Part shown: piece after piece, positions 9,111 to 18,279 of the stretch
Position numbering within the stretch: position 1 is the first letter of the stretch
Layout of the letters: every line of letters starts with the position of its first letter
Assembly: GCF_003931565.1 (NCBI RefSeq)
Contig: NZ_RRYI01000006.1
Span: 248,001-312,000 of the forward strand
DNA: 64,000 bases
DNA from: Caulobacter sp. 602-1
Lineage (GTDB): Bacteria; Pseudomonadota; Alphaproteobacteria; Caulobacterales; Caulobacteraceae
Direction of reading: 5' to 3'
Translations under genes and position numbers: made by a program
The notes under the pieces: generated by a model
Seen by the model: the letters and a program-made list of their open reading frames with translations, nothing else
Told to the model about the DNA's origin: nothing
Database searches by the model: none

Positions 9111-11828
9111 ATGCGCACGCCCGCCAAAGCCGCCGGAGTTGTTCCCGCCATGGAATGGCGCGACCTCGAACGCAGCGACAGTATCGTGGTGGTCTCGGCC
9201 CCGGCCGCCTGGAGCGACGCTCGCGTCGAGGCCTGGCTGGACTGGGCCGGCGAGATCGAGCCCAAGGCCGCGCTGGGCGGCGGTCCCGCGCGCTACGCCG
9301 AGCGTGTGGCCGAGGCGGGCTTGGCCCGGGGCCTCTTCGGCGACAAGGCCGACGCCAGCGCCTTCCGCGACGCCCTGCTGGCCACCATGCTGTCGGGGAT
9401 CGCCACCCCGGCTGGCGGCCAAGCCGGCCTGAGCCTGCTGCCCGACATCGCCGAGTTCGAGTTCCAGACCATCGTCAAGGACAGCCTCGGCCGCCGCCGC
9501 GGCCGCGCGCTCGCCGCCCAGGCCGCCGCGCGGCTGGACGCCGCTCTGGCCCAGGTGGCCGACGCCGTCCGCCGCTGCTCGGGCGACCCGCGCGCCTGCG
9601 CTGACGTCCGCAAGAACCCGGCCCTGGCCCGCGCCGCCCGCAAGGCCCGCGAGCTGGGCGCCGACGACCGCACCCTTCTCGACGCCATCGCCACGGCCGA
9701 TGCGCCGCGCATGGCGCTGGCCGACGTATCGGCCGAGCGGGAATCGGCCATGGTTTCCTCGGCCTCGCGCCAGGCCGTGGCGGCCGGCGATGAGGCCGCC
9801 GCCTTCGCCGCCCAGGTCGGCTGGGAAACGAGCGCCCTCACCCTGGCCCTGTCGCCGACGGACGCCGAGATCCTGGCGCGCGGCGTGGGGGTCGGCGCGG
9901 CCATCGACGCCAGCGCCTTTCTCGACGCCGACGGCTTCGACGTCGAGCGGTTCACCTATGTCTGCCACCTGTGGGGCACGGCCCTGGAACTGGAGCGCGG
10001 CGAGCGCCCCGCCCGTCTGAGTCTAGCCGGCGTCGGCGACTGCCTGCTCAGCCAGGGCTGGGCCCAGACCGGCGTCGAGGGCCGCGACGGCGCGGCCGCC
10101 CTCTGGGCGCTGGCCGTCGGCGCGGCGCTGTCGGCCAGCGCAGAGGCCGCCGCGGTGATGGGTCCGGATTCCGCCTTCGCCCAGGACAAGCAGAGCGTGC
10201 TCAAGACCCTGGCCGAGCGTCGGGTCCGCGCCGCCGCCCTGCGCTCGGCCCTGGCCACCGAGGCCGCCGCCGCCCTGGCGACCGCCCATGCCCTGGCGCG
10301 CAAGCACGGTCTGCGTTCGGCCGCCCTGGTGGGGCCTTTCGAGGATCCGGAAGCGACCTTGCGACTCGGCGGCGCGCCGGTGGGCCCGGCCGGCGCCATG
10401 TCGCCGGTGTCGGCGGCCCAGACCGCCGACGGTTTCCTGCTGCCGACCTTCAGCGCCGCCGCCTTCGAGGCCCTTTCGAGCGAGGGCGTCGACCTGGACG
10501 CCGCCCGCCGTCACGCCCTGGGCCACGGCTCGCTGGCCGAGAGCCCGGCGATCGACCACGCCATGCTGCAGGCGCGGGGCTTCACCGCCCACGAGATCGA
10601 GAAGGCCGAGCACGCCCTGCGCGAGAACCACGGCCTGCGCGCCGCCTTCGCCCCGGCCGTGGTCGGCGCGGGCTTCCTGCGCGACGTGCTGGGGGCTTCG
10701 GCCGAGGACGTGGCCCGTCGCGACTTCGACACCCTGGCCTTCGCCGACTTTTCGATCTCCGAGATCGCCGCCGCCCAGCGCCATGCCCTGGGGGCGGGAA
10801 CCCTGGGTGACTGCGAGGCGCTGAACCCGGAGCTGCGCGAGGCTTTCAAATCGGTCGAGGCCCCGACCTTCGCCGATCGCCTCGCCATGCTGGCCGCCGT
10901 CGAGGCCTTCGCCTGCCTGCCGACGCCGGTGGCCATCCCGGTGGCCTTCGACAGCCGTCCCGCCGACGCCGTCCGCGCCCAGGCCGCCGCGGCCCGCTCG
11001 GGGATCCGGGCGCTGCGCCTGCAACGCGCCAGCGCGCCGGTCGACTTCAAGCTGGACCTGCCCGAAGAGCCCGCCGCCGAGGCCCCGCGCGCGACCGCGC
11101 CGGTCCGCGAACCGCTCGTCACCGAGCGCGTGGTCGAGAAGATCGTCGAGCGCGACCGCTCGCGCCGCCGCCTGCCCGATCGCCGCAAGGGCTATATCCA
11201 GAAGGCGGCCGTCGGCGGCCACAAGGTCTATCTGCACACTGGCGAATACGAGGACGGCGAGCTGGGCGAGCTGTTCATCGACATGCACAAGGAAGGCGCG
11301 GCCTTCCGCAGCCTGATGAACAACTTCGCCATCGCCGTGTCGCTGGGCTTGCAGCACGGCGTGCCGCTGCACGAATTCGTCGACGCCTTCGTCTACACCA
11401 AGTTCGAGCCGGCGGGTCCGGTGACCGGCAACGACTCGATCAAGTCGGCGACCTCGATCCTGGACTATGTCTTCCGCGAGCTGGGCGTTTCGTACCTGGG
11501 GCGAGACGACCTGGCCAATGGCGACCCGGGCGAGTTCAACGCCGATGGCCTGGGCGCGGGCAAGACCCTCGAGATCGAGGATGGCGAGCCCGAACCTGTC
11601 CCGGCCAGCCTGTTCATTTCCAAGGGCTTTTCGCGCGGCGCCGCGCACGACAACCTGGTCTTCGCCTCGTTCGGCCGCCGCCGCGTGGAAGGCCAGGACC
11701 GTCCGGGCGCCGAGGGCGAAATGTGCCCGGCCTGCGGAGACCTCTCGCTGACCAGGCGCGGCGGCATGACGGTCTGCGACACCTGCGGGGCGCAGTCGGA
11801 CCGCCCGGGACCGATGGCCTCGTCCTGA
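9111..11828 (+). CDS. Degenerate class II ribonucleotide reductase (NrdJ)-derived protein, catalytic motifs absent
   Basis: 905-aa protein related to B12-dependent ribonucleotide reductase but without its catalytic signatures. Residues about 25-60 ([20 protein letters not shown]) align by eye with the NrdJ barrel segment VVVDADHPDIEAYIDW. A later stretch keeps the [12 protein letters not shown] pattern, and about 465-600 keeps the [11 protein letters not shown]...[11 protein letters not shown] and [11 protein letters not shown] repeats of the NrdJ post-barrel region. The TSCPD-like domain (about 693-800, [57 protein letters not shown]) is well conserved. The C-terminal two-CxxC zinc ribbon (about 870-893) is also present. 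Missing are the N-terminal ATP/effector part, the GSGTGSN segment and the NPCSE motif. NrdJ is usually about 1200 aa. A non-catalytic role is inferred; what it does is unknown. Confidence 0.75.
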   Translation: MRTPAKAAGVVPAMEWRDLERSDSIVVVSAPAAWSDARVEAWLDWAGEIEPKAALGGGPARYAERVAEAGLARGLFGDKADASAFRDALLATMLSGIATPAGGQAGLSLLPDIAEFEFQTIVKDSLGRRRGRALAAQAAARLDAALAQVADAVRRCSGDPRACADVRKNPALARAARKARELGADDRTLLDAIATADAPRMALADVSAERESAMVSSASRQAVAAGDEAAAFAAQVGWETSALTLALSPTDAEILARGVGVGAAIDASAFLDADGFDVERFTYVCHLWGTALELERGERPARLSLAGVGDCLLSQGWAQTGVEGRDGAAALWALAVGAALSASAEAAAVMGPDSAFAQDKQSVLKTLAERRVRAAALRSALATEAAAALATAHALARKHGLRSAALVGPFEDPEATLRLGGAPVGPAGAMSPVSAAQTADGFLLPTFSAAAFEALSSEGVDLDAARRHALGHGSLAESPAIDHAMLQARGFTAHEIEKAEHALRENHGLRAAFAPAVVGAGFLRDVLGASAEDVARRDFDTLAFADFSISEIAAAQRHALGAGTLGDCEALNPELREAFKSVEAPTFADRLAMLAAVEAFACLPTPVAIPVAFDSRPADAVRAQAAAARSGIRALRLQRASAPVDFKLDLPEEPAAEAPRATAPVREPLVTERVVEKIVERDRSRRRLPDRRKGYIQKAAVGGHKVYLHTGEYEDGELGELFIDMHKEGAAFRSLMNNFAIAVSLGLQHGVPLHEFVDAFVYTKFEPAGPVTGNDSIKSATSILDYVFRELGVSYLGRDDLANGDPGEFNADGLGAGKTLEIEDGEPEPVPASLFISKGFSRGAAHDNLVFASFGRRRVEGQDRPGAEGEMCPACGDLSLTRRGGMTVCDTCGAQSDRPGPMASS

Positions 11829-11899
11829 GCGTGTTTGGTTGGCGTTAAGCTTGCTACGGCAGGGTGAGAACGCCCTTTTCGCGTAGGACCTGCGCCAGA

Positions 11900-12391
11900 A
11901 TGAAACCGATCGCTCTTCTCTCGGCCCTCGCCGTGCTGGTCTTCGCCAGCTCGGCTGGAGCGCAGAACGCCAGCCAGATCTCGGCCGTCCGCAATGGCGC
12001 GAGCTGCCCGCGCTGCAACCTGTTCCAGGCAGACCTGTCGAACCTGACGTTGAAGAACAAGAACCTGGCGGGCGCGCGGCTGCGTCAGGCTGACTTTTCG
12101 ACGGCGATCATGAACCGCACGCGCTTCACGGGCGGCGACCTGCGCGATGTCAACGCCTATGGCGCGGTCCTGACCGGCGCCAGCTTTGCTCGCGCGGACC
12201 TGACCAACGCCAGCTTCGTCGGCGCCTATCTGCAGGGCGCGAATTTCTCCGGGGCAAGACTATCTGGCGCCAACTTCTCGGGCGCCGAAATGGACCGCGC
12301 CGTCGGTCTCACCCAGGCCCAGCTGGACCAGGCCTGCGGCGATGGATCCACCTACCTGCCCGGCAATCTGCGTATCCCGCTCTGCCGTTAA
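11900..12391 (+). CDS. Secreted pentapeptide-repeat protein (1 of 2)
   Basis: 163-aa exported protein. I chose the ATG at MKPIALLSALAVLVF because it gives a clean signal peptide ending SAGA-QNA; an in-frame start 12 codons upstream would add a charged leader. After a CPRC pair (about residues 35-38) come tandem A(D/N)LxX pentapeptides (QADLSNLTLKNKNLAGARL onward), which should fold as a right-handed quadrilateral beta-helix. It ends with the motif LDQACGDGSTYLPGNL and a final Cys. The downstream neighbour has the same design, so the two look like tandem duplicates. The function is unknown. Confidence 0.85.
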   Translation: MKPIALLSALAVLVFASSAGAQNASQISAVRNGASCPRCNLFQADLSNLTLKNKNLAGARLRQADFSTAIMNRTRFTGGDLRDVNAYGAVLTGASFARADLTNASFVGAYLQGANFSGARLSGANFSGAEMDRAVGLTQAQLDQACGDGSTYLPGNLRIPLCR

Positions 12392-12485
12392 ATCCCCGTC
12401 ATTACCGCAATTTAAGTGGCTTCTAGGCGCCCGCCGGTTCAAACCGTAACTCACACAGTCGCGTATGGACTGAACGGAGAACTTG

Positions 12486-13358
12486 ATGTCCCGCCTGGGC
12501 GCTTCCATCGCCGCCTTGACCCTGAGCTTCCTGGCCATGACCGGCCAGGCTCAGGCCTCTATCGAAGACAAGGACGTCGCCAAGCTGACCTCCTTCGGCG
12601 GGATGTGCGCCAACTGTGATCTCGCCGGCCGCAAGCTGATGAACGCCAAGTTCGCCGGCGCCACGTTCGTCAAGGCCATCTTGATCGGCTCCGACCTGCG
12701 CGGCGCGATGTTCTACGGCTCGAACTTCGGCTGGGCCGATCTGAGCCGCGCCGACCTGCGCGGCGCCGAGATGCGCGGCGCCAACTTCACCGGCGCCAAC
12801 TTCACCGACGCCCGCATGTCCGGCATCGAGAGCAGCGGCGCCAACTTCAACCAAGCCACCCTGACCCGTGTCGACCTGTCTTCGGCCGAGTTGCACGCCG
12901 CCCAGATGACGGGCGCCAATCTGCAGAAAGCGCGTTTTTCCAACGCCGAGCTGATCGCCGCCAACCTGTCGGGCGCCAACGCCCGCGACGCCGATTTTTC
13001 GAACGCCGACATCAACCACGCCAACTTCCAGGGCGGCCGGTTCGACGGCGCCCGCTTCCGCAACGCGGACATGACGGGCTCGAACCTGCGCGGCGCCATC
13101 TTCAACGGCGCGGACTTCCGCAACGCCGATCTGACGATGGTCAATCTCAGCGCCGCCGATCTGTCGAACGCCCGGGGCCTGGAACAGGACCAACTGGACG
13201 AGGCCTGCGGCGACGGCTCCACTCGCCTGCCGTCGGGCCTGAGCGTTCGGTCTTGCTCCGGGATCAAGGGCGGGCGCTTCCTGCTCCTGCGCGAGATCCC
13301 CAAGGCCCCGCCGGCCCCGCCCGCGCCCCCTGCCCCGCCTTCGCCCAAGAAGTGGTGA
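12486..13358 (+). CDS. Secreted pentapeptide-repeat protein (2 of 2)
   Basis: 290-aa exported protein. The start is the ATG at 12486, preceded by GGAGA; a TTG three bases upstream is less likely. The signal peptide ends QAQA-SIE. A CANC pair precedes about 30 pentapeptides (ADLSRADLRGAEMRGANFTG type) that should form a long beta-helix. The repeats end in the same LDEACGDGSTRLPSGL motif as the upstream gene. A Pro/Ala-rich tail (PPAPPAPPAPP) closes it. The function is unknown; the shared CxxC and CGDGST motifs mark a Caulobacter-type subfamily. Confidence 0.87.
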   Translation: MSRLGASIAALTLSFLAMTGQAQASIEDKDVAKLTSFGGMCANCDLAGRKLMNAKFAGATFVKAILIGSDLRGAMFYGSNFGWADLSRADLRGAEMRGANFTGANFTDARMSGIESSGANFNQATLTRVDLSSAELHAAQMTGANLQKARFSNAELIAANLSGANARDADFSNADINHANFQGGRFDGARFRNADMTGSNLRGAIFNGADFRNADLTMVNLSAADLSNARGLEQDQLDEACGDGSTRLPSGLSVRSCSGIKGGRFLLLREIPKAPPAPPAPPAPPSPKKW

Positions 13359-13384
13359 CCGGCGCTTAAGCCACCAATCAAGAA

Positions 13385-13416
13385 AAAGCCCTCCGATCGC
13401 GAGACCGGAGGGCTTT
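13385..13416. terminator. Bidirectional intrinsic terminator
   Basis: Perfect 11-bp stem (13385-13395 and 13406-13416) with a 10-base loop between two convergent genes. T-runs flank it on both strands, and the longer one (five T) is on the reverse strand, so it fits aspS termination best. Confidence 0.88.
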
Positions 13417-13445
13417 CTTGTATCTGTCGCCTGGACCTAGATCGC

Positions 13446-15275
13446 CTAGACCTTGATGGGCGGCGCGGTGCGGATGTGCAGCTCCTTGAGCTGCTTGTCG
13501 AGCACGTTGGCCGGAGCGTTCATCAGCAGGTCCTGGCCCTGCTGGTTCAGCGGGAAGGCGATGACCTCGCGGATGGCCACCTGGTCGGCCAGCAGCATGA
13601 CGATGCGATCGATGCCCGGCGCCAGGCCGCCGTGCGGCGGCGCGCCGTAGCGGAAGGCGTTCAGCATGCCGCCGAACTGCTCCTCGACCACTTCCGGACC
13701 GTAGCCGGCGGTGGCGAAGGCCTTGAGCATGATCTCGGGCTTGTGGTTCCGGATCGCGCCCGAGCACAGTTCGTAGCCGTTGCAGACGATGTCGTACTGG
13801 TAGGCGCGGATGGTCAGCGGATCCTGGGTCTCCAGGGCCTCCAGACCGCCTTGCGGCATCGAGAACGGGTTGTGCGAGAAGTCGACCTTCTTCTCGTCCT
13901 CGTTCCACTCGAACATCGGGAAGTCGACGATCCAGCAGAACTTGAACTGGTTCTCGTCGACCAGCTTCAGCTCCGTGCCGACGCGAGTGCGCGCCAGGCC
14001 CGCGAACTTGGCGAACACGGCCGGATCGCCGGCCACGAAGAACGCGGCGTCGCCGGCGCCAAGGCCCAGCGATTCCATCAGGGCTTGCGTCGGTTCGCCA
14101 AGGTTCTTGGCGATCGGGCCGCCCCAGCCGCCCTGGTCTTCCGACCAGAAGACATAGCCCAGGCCAGGCTGGCCTTCGCCCTGCGCCCAGCTGTTCATGC
14201 GGTCGCAGAAGGCGCGGCTGCCGCCGGTCGGCGCGGGGATGGCCCACACCTGGTTCTTGGCGTCCGCGCCCAGGATCTTGGCGAACAGACCAAAGCCGCC
14301 ATCGCGGAAGTGCTCCGAGACGTCGGCCATCTTGATCGGGTTGCGCAGGTCCGGCTTGTCGCTGCCGTACCAGGCCATCGACTGGGCGTAGGTCAGGCGC
14401 TCGAAACCCTTGTGCTCGAACGATTGGCCGAAGTCGTTGGTGAAGGTATGGGTTCCGTCGATCGGCGAGACCGGCTTGCCGTTCGAGAACTCCTCGAACA
14501 CGCCGTGCATCACCGGCTCGATGGCCGCGAAAACGTCTTCCTGGGTGACGAAGCTCATCTCGACGTCGAGCTGGTAGAATTCCAGCGAGCGGTCGGCGCG
14601 CAGGTCCTCGTCGCGGAAGCACGGGGCGATCTGGAAGTAGCGGTCGAAGCCCGAGACCATCAGCAGCTGCTTGAACTGCTGGGGCGCCTGCGGCAGGGCG
14701 TAGAACTTCTCGGGGTGCAGGCGCGAGGGCACCAGGAAGTCGCGCGCGCCTTCCGGCGAGCTGGCCGTCAGGATCGGCGTCTGGAACTCGTTGAAGCCTT
14801 GCGCGAACATCCGGTTGCGGATCGACTGGATCACGCGCGAACGCAGGACGATGTTCTTGTGCAGCGTCTCGCGACGCAGGTCGAGATAGCGGTGCTTGAG
14901 GCGGATCTCTTCCGGGTAGTCCGGCTCGCCGAAGACCGGCAGCGGCAGTTCGGCGGCTTCGCTCAGCACCTCGACGGCCGAGACGCGGATCTCGATCTCG
15001 CCGGTCGGCAGGTTGGGGTTCACCACGCTGGCGTCGCGGGCGACCACCTCGCCGTCGACGCGGATCACGCTCTCGGCGCGCAGGCGCTCGACGATCGCGA
15101 AGCCCGGGGTCTCCGGGTGCAGGACCAGCTGGGTCAGCCCGTGGTGGTCGCGCAGGTCGATGAAGACCAGGCCGCCATGGTCGCGCTTGCGGTGGATCCA
15201 GCCCGACAGGCGCACCGAGGAACCGGTGTCGGAGGCGCGCAGAGCGCCGCAGTTGTGGGTGCGATAGGCGTGCAT
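13446..15275 (-). CDS. aspS: Aspartyl-tRNA synthetase
   Basis: Charges tRNA-Asp. It has the bacterial-type domain order: N-terminal OB anticodon-binding domain ([13 protein letters not shown]..., [20 protein letters not shown]), class II catalytic core ([41 protein letters not shown]-type loop [27 protein letters not shown]), the GAD insertion, and motif 3 ([18 protein letters not shown]). I placed the start at MHAYRTHNC (609 aa); the open frame extends 40 codons further but those lack family similarity. An alternative ATG lies three codons earlier. Neither start has a clear ribosome site, so the mRNA may be leaderless. Whether it also charges tRNA-Asn cannot be read from this window. Confidence 0.95.
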   Translation of the reverse strand: MHAYRTHNCGALRASDTGSSVRLSGWIHRKRDHGGLVFIDLRDHHGLTQLVLHPETPGFAIVERLRAESVIRVDGEVVARDASVVNPNLPTGEIEIRVSAVEVLSEAAELPLPVFGEPDYPEEIRLKHRYLDLRRETLHKNIVLRSRVIQSIRNRMFAQGFNEFQTPILTASSPEGARDFLVPSRLHPEKFYALPQAPQQFKQLLMVSGFDRYFQIAPCFRDEDLRADRSLEFYQLDVEMSFVTQEDVFAAIEPVMHGVFEEFSNGKPVSPIDGTHTFTNDFGQSFEHKGFERLTYAQSMAWYGSDKPDLRNPIKMADVSEHFRDGGFGLFAKILGADAKNQVWAIPAPTGGSRAFCDRMNSWAQGEGQPGLGYVFWSEDQGGWGGPIAKNLGEPTQALMESLGLGAGDAAFFVAGDPAVFAKFAGLARTRVGTELKLVDENQFKFCWIVDFPMFEWNEDEKKVDFSHNPFSMPQGGLEALETQDPLTIRAYQYDIVCNGYELCSGAIRNHKPEIMLKAFATAGYGPEVVEEQFGGMLNAFRYGAPPHGGLAPGIDRIVMLLADQVAIREVIAFPLNQQGQDLLMNAPANVLDKQLKELHIRTAPPIKV

Positions 15276-15416
15276 GGAGGTCATGAAAGTCTTGAATACG
15301 CGGTGATTTGCAAGGCGCGGTAAGGCGCACGTGGGCGCCGGGATGTCAAGGATTCTGGGATGGCCAATGGGATGGATCGCGCGCTCGCGCGACACATCCG
15401 CGGAAGCTTTTCAGCG

Positions 15417-16178
15417 TTAGGCGGCCTCGATGATGGCCAGGAAGTCCTTGGCCTTCAGCGAGGCGCCGCCGACCAGAGCTCCGCCAACCTCCGGCGCGGC
15501 CAGGATCTCGCGAGCGTTCTCGGGCTTCACCGAGCCGCCGTAGAGGATCTGGACGGCGCGGCCGTCCTCGCCGAACAGCGCGATCAGCTCGGCCCGGATC
15601 GCCGCGTGCATCTCGACGATGTTGTCGACCGAGGCCACGTGGCCCGTGCCGATGGCCCACAGCGGCTCGTAGGCGACGTTGAAGGCCTTGCCGGACAGGC
15701 TGACCGGCAGGGAATTGCGCAACTGGCCGACGACGAAGGCCACCGCCTCTCCAGCCTCCCGTTGCGCCAGGCTCTCGCCGACGCAGACGATGGGTTCCAG
15801 TCCCGCCGCGATGGCCGCTTCGGCCTTGGCCGCGACGTGCTGGCAGGTCTCGCCGTGGTCGGTGCGCCGCTCGGAGTGGCCGACGATCACCAGGGTTCCG
15901 CCGGCGTCGGCGATCATCTCCGCCGAAATATCGCCGGTATGCGCCCCGGAGCGTTTATCGTGGCAATCCTGTCCGCCAGTCAGGACGAACGACCCCTCGA
16001 CGGCCTCGGCGAGGCGGTGCAGCAGGGTGGCGGGCGGAAAGATGGCCACGCGGGCGCCGGCGGGCTGGCGATCCAGTTCCGCGGCGACGGCGCGCGCCTC
16101 GTCCAGAGCGGCCGAAAGACCGTTCATCTTCCAGTTTCCGGCGATCAGCGGCCGGGGAGTCGTGTTCGATAGGGTCAT
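15417..16178 (-). CDS. tpiA: Triosephosphate isomerase
   Basis: Interconverts dihydroxyacetone phosphate and glyceraldehyde 3-phosphate. Catalytic and phosphate-binding segments are present: GNWKMNG near the start (Lys), VIVGHSERR (His), VAYEPLWAIGTG (Glu plus loop 6), and LYGGSVKPEN. The start at MTLSNTTPRPLIAGNWKMN follows an AAGAAGG ribosome site; the open frame extends upstream by 21 non-conserved codons. Length 253 aa is standard. It is divergent from the ppiD-like gene 140 bases away. Confidence 0.96.
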   Translation of the reverse strand: MTLSNTTPRPLIAGNWKMNGLSAALDEARAVAAELDRQPAGARVAIFPPATLLHRLAEAVEGSFVLTGGQDCHDKRSGAHTGDISAEMIADAGGTLVIVGHSERRTDHGETCQHVAAKAEAAIAAGLEPIVCVGESLAQREAGEAVAFVVGQLRNSLPVSLSGKAFNVAYEPLWAIGTGHVASVDNIVEMHAAIRAELIALFGEDGRAVQILYGGSVKPENAREILAAPEVGGALVGGASLKAKDFLAIIEAA

Positions 16179-16317
16179 AAAGGCCTTCTTGGGGTCACGC
16201 TCCCTTGGGAAGTCAAGCCCACGCCGCTTGCCCACGCGCACGCGGCTCTACTATACCCGCTGCTCTCGACCGCTGTGCTCATTCGCGCGGCGATCCGCCT
16301 GGAAGGTTTTCGAACGC

Positions 16318-18279
16318 ATGCTCGCCGGTTTCCGCTCCTTCGCCAAATCGCCCTTCGCGGTGCTGCTGTTTGGCTTGCTGATCGTCAGCTTCGCCATCTT
16401 CGGCATCAGCGACGTCTTCAAGGGCCCCAAGGGCTCGGGCGTGATCACCGCGGGCTCGCGCACCTTGTCCGCCCAGGACTTCAAGCTGCGCTTCGACAAC
16501 TACCGCAAGGGCATGGAGGAGCGCAGCGGCCAGACCTTGACGCCCGACCAGGCCGTCGAGCAAGGCGTCGACCGTCAGATCGTCCAGGAGCTGGCCCTGC
16601 AGGAATCGATCGCGGCCGCCATCCAGCGCATGGGCGTCAAGCCGTCCGACAAGCTGGTCGGCGAGGTTGTGCACCAGCAGATGAGCCAGTTGCCGCCCAC
16701 CCAGCGGCCGTTCAACCCGATCACCGGCAAGTTCGACCCGCAGATGTACGCCGCCCTCCTGGCTCAGAACAACCTGACGCCGGCGAACTACGAGGCTTCG
16801 CTGCGCGACGAGATCGCCAACGCCCACTTCTTTTCGGCGGTCGCCGGCGGCCTGAAGGCCCCGCGCATCTACGCCGCCCTGCAAGGCGCCTACGTCCTGG
16901 AAGAGCGCGACGTCGCCGCCTTCGCCGTGAACCCGGCCTCGGTCACCCGTCCGGCTCCGCCGACCGACGCGCAGCTGACCGCCTTCATGAAGGAAAACGC
17001 CGAGCGCCTGACGCGTCCGGAAACCCGGGTGCTGTCGATCATGCGTGTCAGCGCCAAGGCCCTGGAGCCGACCGTCGCCATCGACCCGGCCGCCGTGCAG
17101 AAGGCCTACGACTTCCGCAAGGACAGCCTGGCCAAGCCCGAGACTCGCACGATCGTCCAGATCGTCGCTCCGGACGCCAAGGCGGCCGCCACGATTTCGC
17201 AGCGCCTGGCCAAGGGCGAGGATCCCGCCGCCGTCGCCAAGGCGTTCGGCAAGACTCCACTCGTCCTGACCGACAAGCCCAAGACCGCTGTTCCGGATCG
17301 CAAGGTCGCCGACGCCGCCTTCAGCCTGGCCGCCGGCCAGGTCAGCGGCCCGATTACGGGCGAACTGGGCGTTTCGGTCATCAAGATCGTCAAGGTCACG
17401 CCGGGCTCGACCGCCTCGCTGGAGAGCGTGCGTCCGCAGATCGAGGCCGAGGTCCGCGCCCAGGCGGCCCAGACCAAGGCCTATGACCAGACCCAGACCT
17501 ATCAGGACGCCCATGACGGCGGCGCCGATCTGGTCGCCGCGGCCAGCAAGGCCGGCGCCCTGGTGCTGACGACCGCCCCGGTCACCGCCCAAGGCGCGGA
17601 CGAGACGGGGCAGCCCGTCGCCGGCCTGACGCCGGACATCGTCAAGACCGCCTTTGGCCTGTCGCAAGGCGGCGAAAGCGATCTGATCGAGGCTGGCAAG
17701 GGCGAATACTACGCCGTCAAGGTCGAGAAGGTGATCCCGGCCGCCATGCCGCCGCTGGCCGAGATCAAGCCGCAGCTGACCGCCGTGTGGATGGGTCAGG
17801 AAATGAGCAAGCGCCTGAAGGCCAAGGCCGACGAACTGGTCGCCCGCGTCAAGAAGGGTGAGCCGATCGAGGCCGTCGCCGCCTCGGTGCAGTCCAAGGT
17901 CCAGAAGGTCCCGGGTCTGTCGCGCCAGAACGCTCAAGCGCACATGGGCCTGGGCCGCGAGTTCCTGAGCGCCGCCTTCCAGGCCAAGAACAACGAGGCC
18001 TTCGCCACCCGCGCCGGCCCCCAGGGCGAGGCCTATGTCGTCGCCAAGCTGGAAGCCATCCGTTCGGCTCCGACCGCCGCCATCGCCCAGATCACCGCCA
18101 TGGCGGGCGCCCAGGCCGGCGAAGGCCTGATGCGCGACCTCGGCGAAGCCTCGCGCAACGCCGCCAAGGTTCTGCTGAAGACCAAGAGCAACCTGACCCT
18201 GGCCCGTCAGGCCATCGGCGTCGACACCGAGGCCCTGGCCAAGGCCGAGGCCACGAAGGCCGGAAAGAAAGCCGAGTAA
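16318..18279 (+). CDS. SurA/PpiD-type periplasmic peptidyl-prolyl isomerase, membrane-anchored
   Basis: Foldase predicted to help exported proteins fold near the inner membrane. One N-terminal transmembrane helix (about residues 12-32, FAVLLFGLLIVSFAIFGI) anchors it. A SurA_N-like chaperone region follows (about 40-200, QDFKLRFDNYRKGME...VDRQIVQELALQESI), then a parvulin-type domain (about 270-365) and a long C-terminal helical part. Length 653 aa matches PpiD. The start ATG has GGAAGG 11 bases upstream. Its TAA overlaps the ATG of trpE (TAATG), so trpE translation is probably coupled to it. The parvulin domain is divergent, so isomerase activity is uncertain. Confidence 0.88.
   Translation: MLAGFRSFAKSPFAVLLFGLLIVSFAIFGISDVFKGPKGSGVITAGSRTLSAQDFKLRFDNYRKGMEERSGQTLTPDQAVEQGVDRQIVQELALQESIAAAIQRMGVKPSDKLVGEVVHQQMSQLPPTQRPFNPITGKFDPQMYAALLAQNNLTPANYEASLRDEIANAHFFSAVAGGLKAPRIYAALQGAYVLEERDVAAFAVNPASVTRPAPPTDAQLTAFMKENAERLTRPETRVLSIMRVSAKALEPTVAIDPAAVQKAYDFRKDSLAKPETRTIVQIVAPDAKAAATISQRLAKGEDPAAVAKAFGKTPLVLTDKPKTAVPDRKVADAAFSLAAGQVSGPITGELGVSVIKIVKVTPGSTASLESVRPQIEAEVRAQAAQTKAYDQTQTYQDAHDGGADLVAAASKAGALVLTTAPVTAQGADETGQPVAGLTPDIVKTAFGLSQGGESDLIEAGKGEYYAVKVEKVIPAAMPPLAEIKPQLTAVWMGQEMSKRLKAKADELVARVKKGEPIEAVAASVQSKVQKVPGLSRQNAQAHMGLGREFLSAAFQAKNNEAFATRAGPQGEAYVVAKLEAIRSAPTAAIAQITAMAGAQAGEGLMRDLGEASRNAAKVLLKTKSNLTLARQAIGVDTEALAKAEATKAGKKAE

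Noticed and set aside
13476-15323. 615-aa forward frame opposite aspS
   Set aside because: aspS has unambiguous family motifs throughout; the opposite frame is open because of high GC at third positions and resembles no family.
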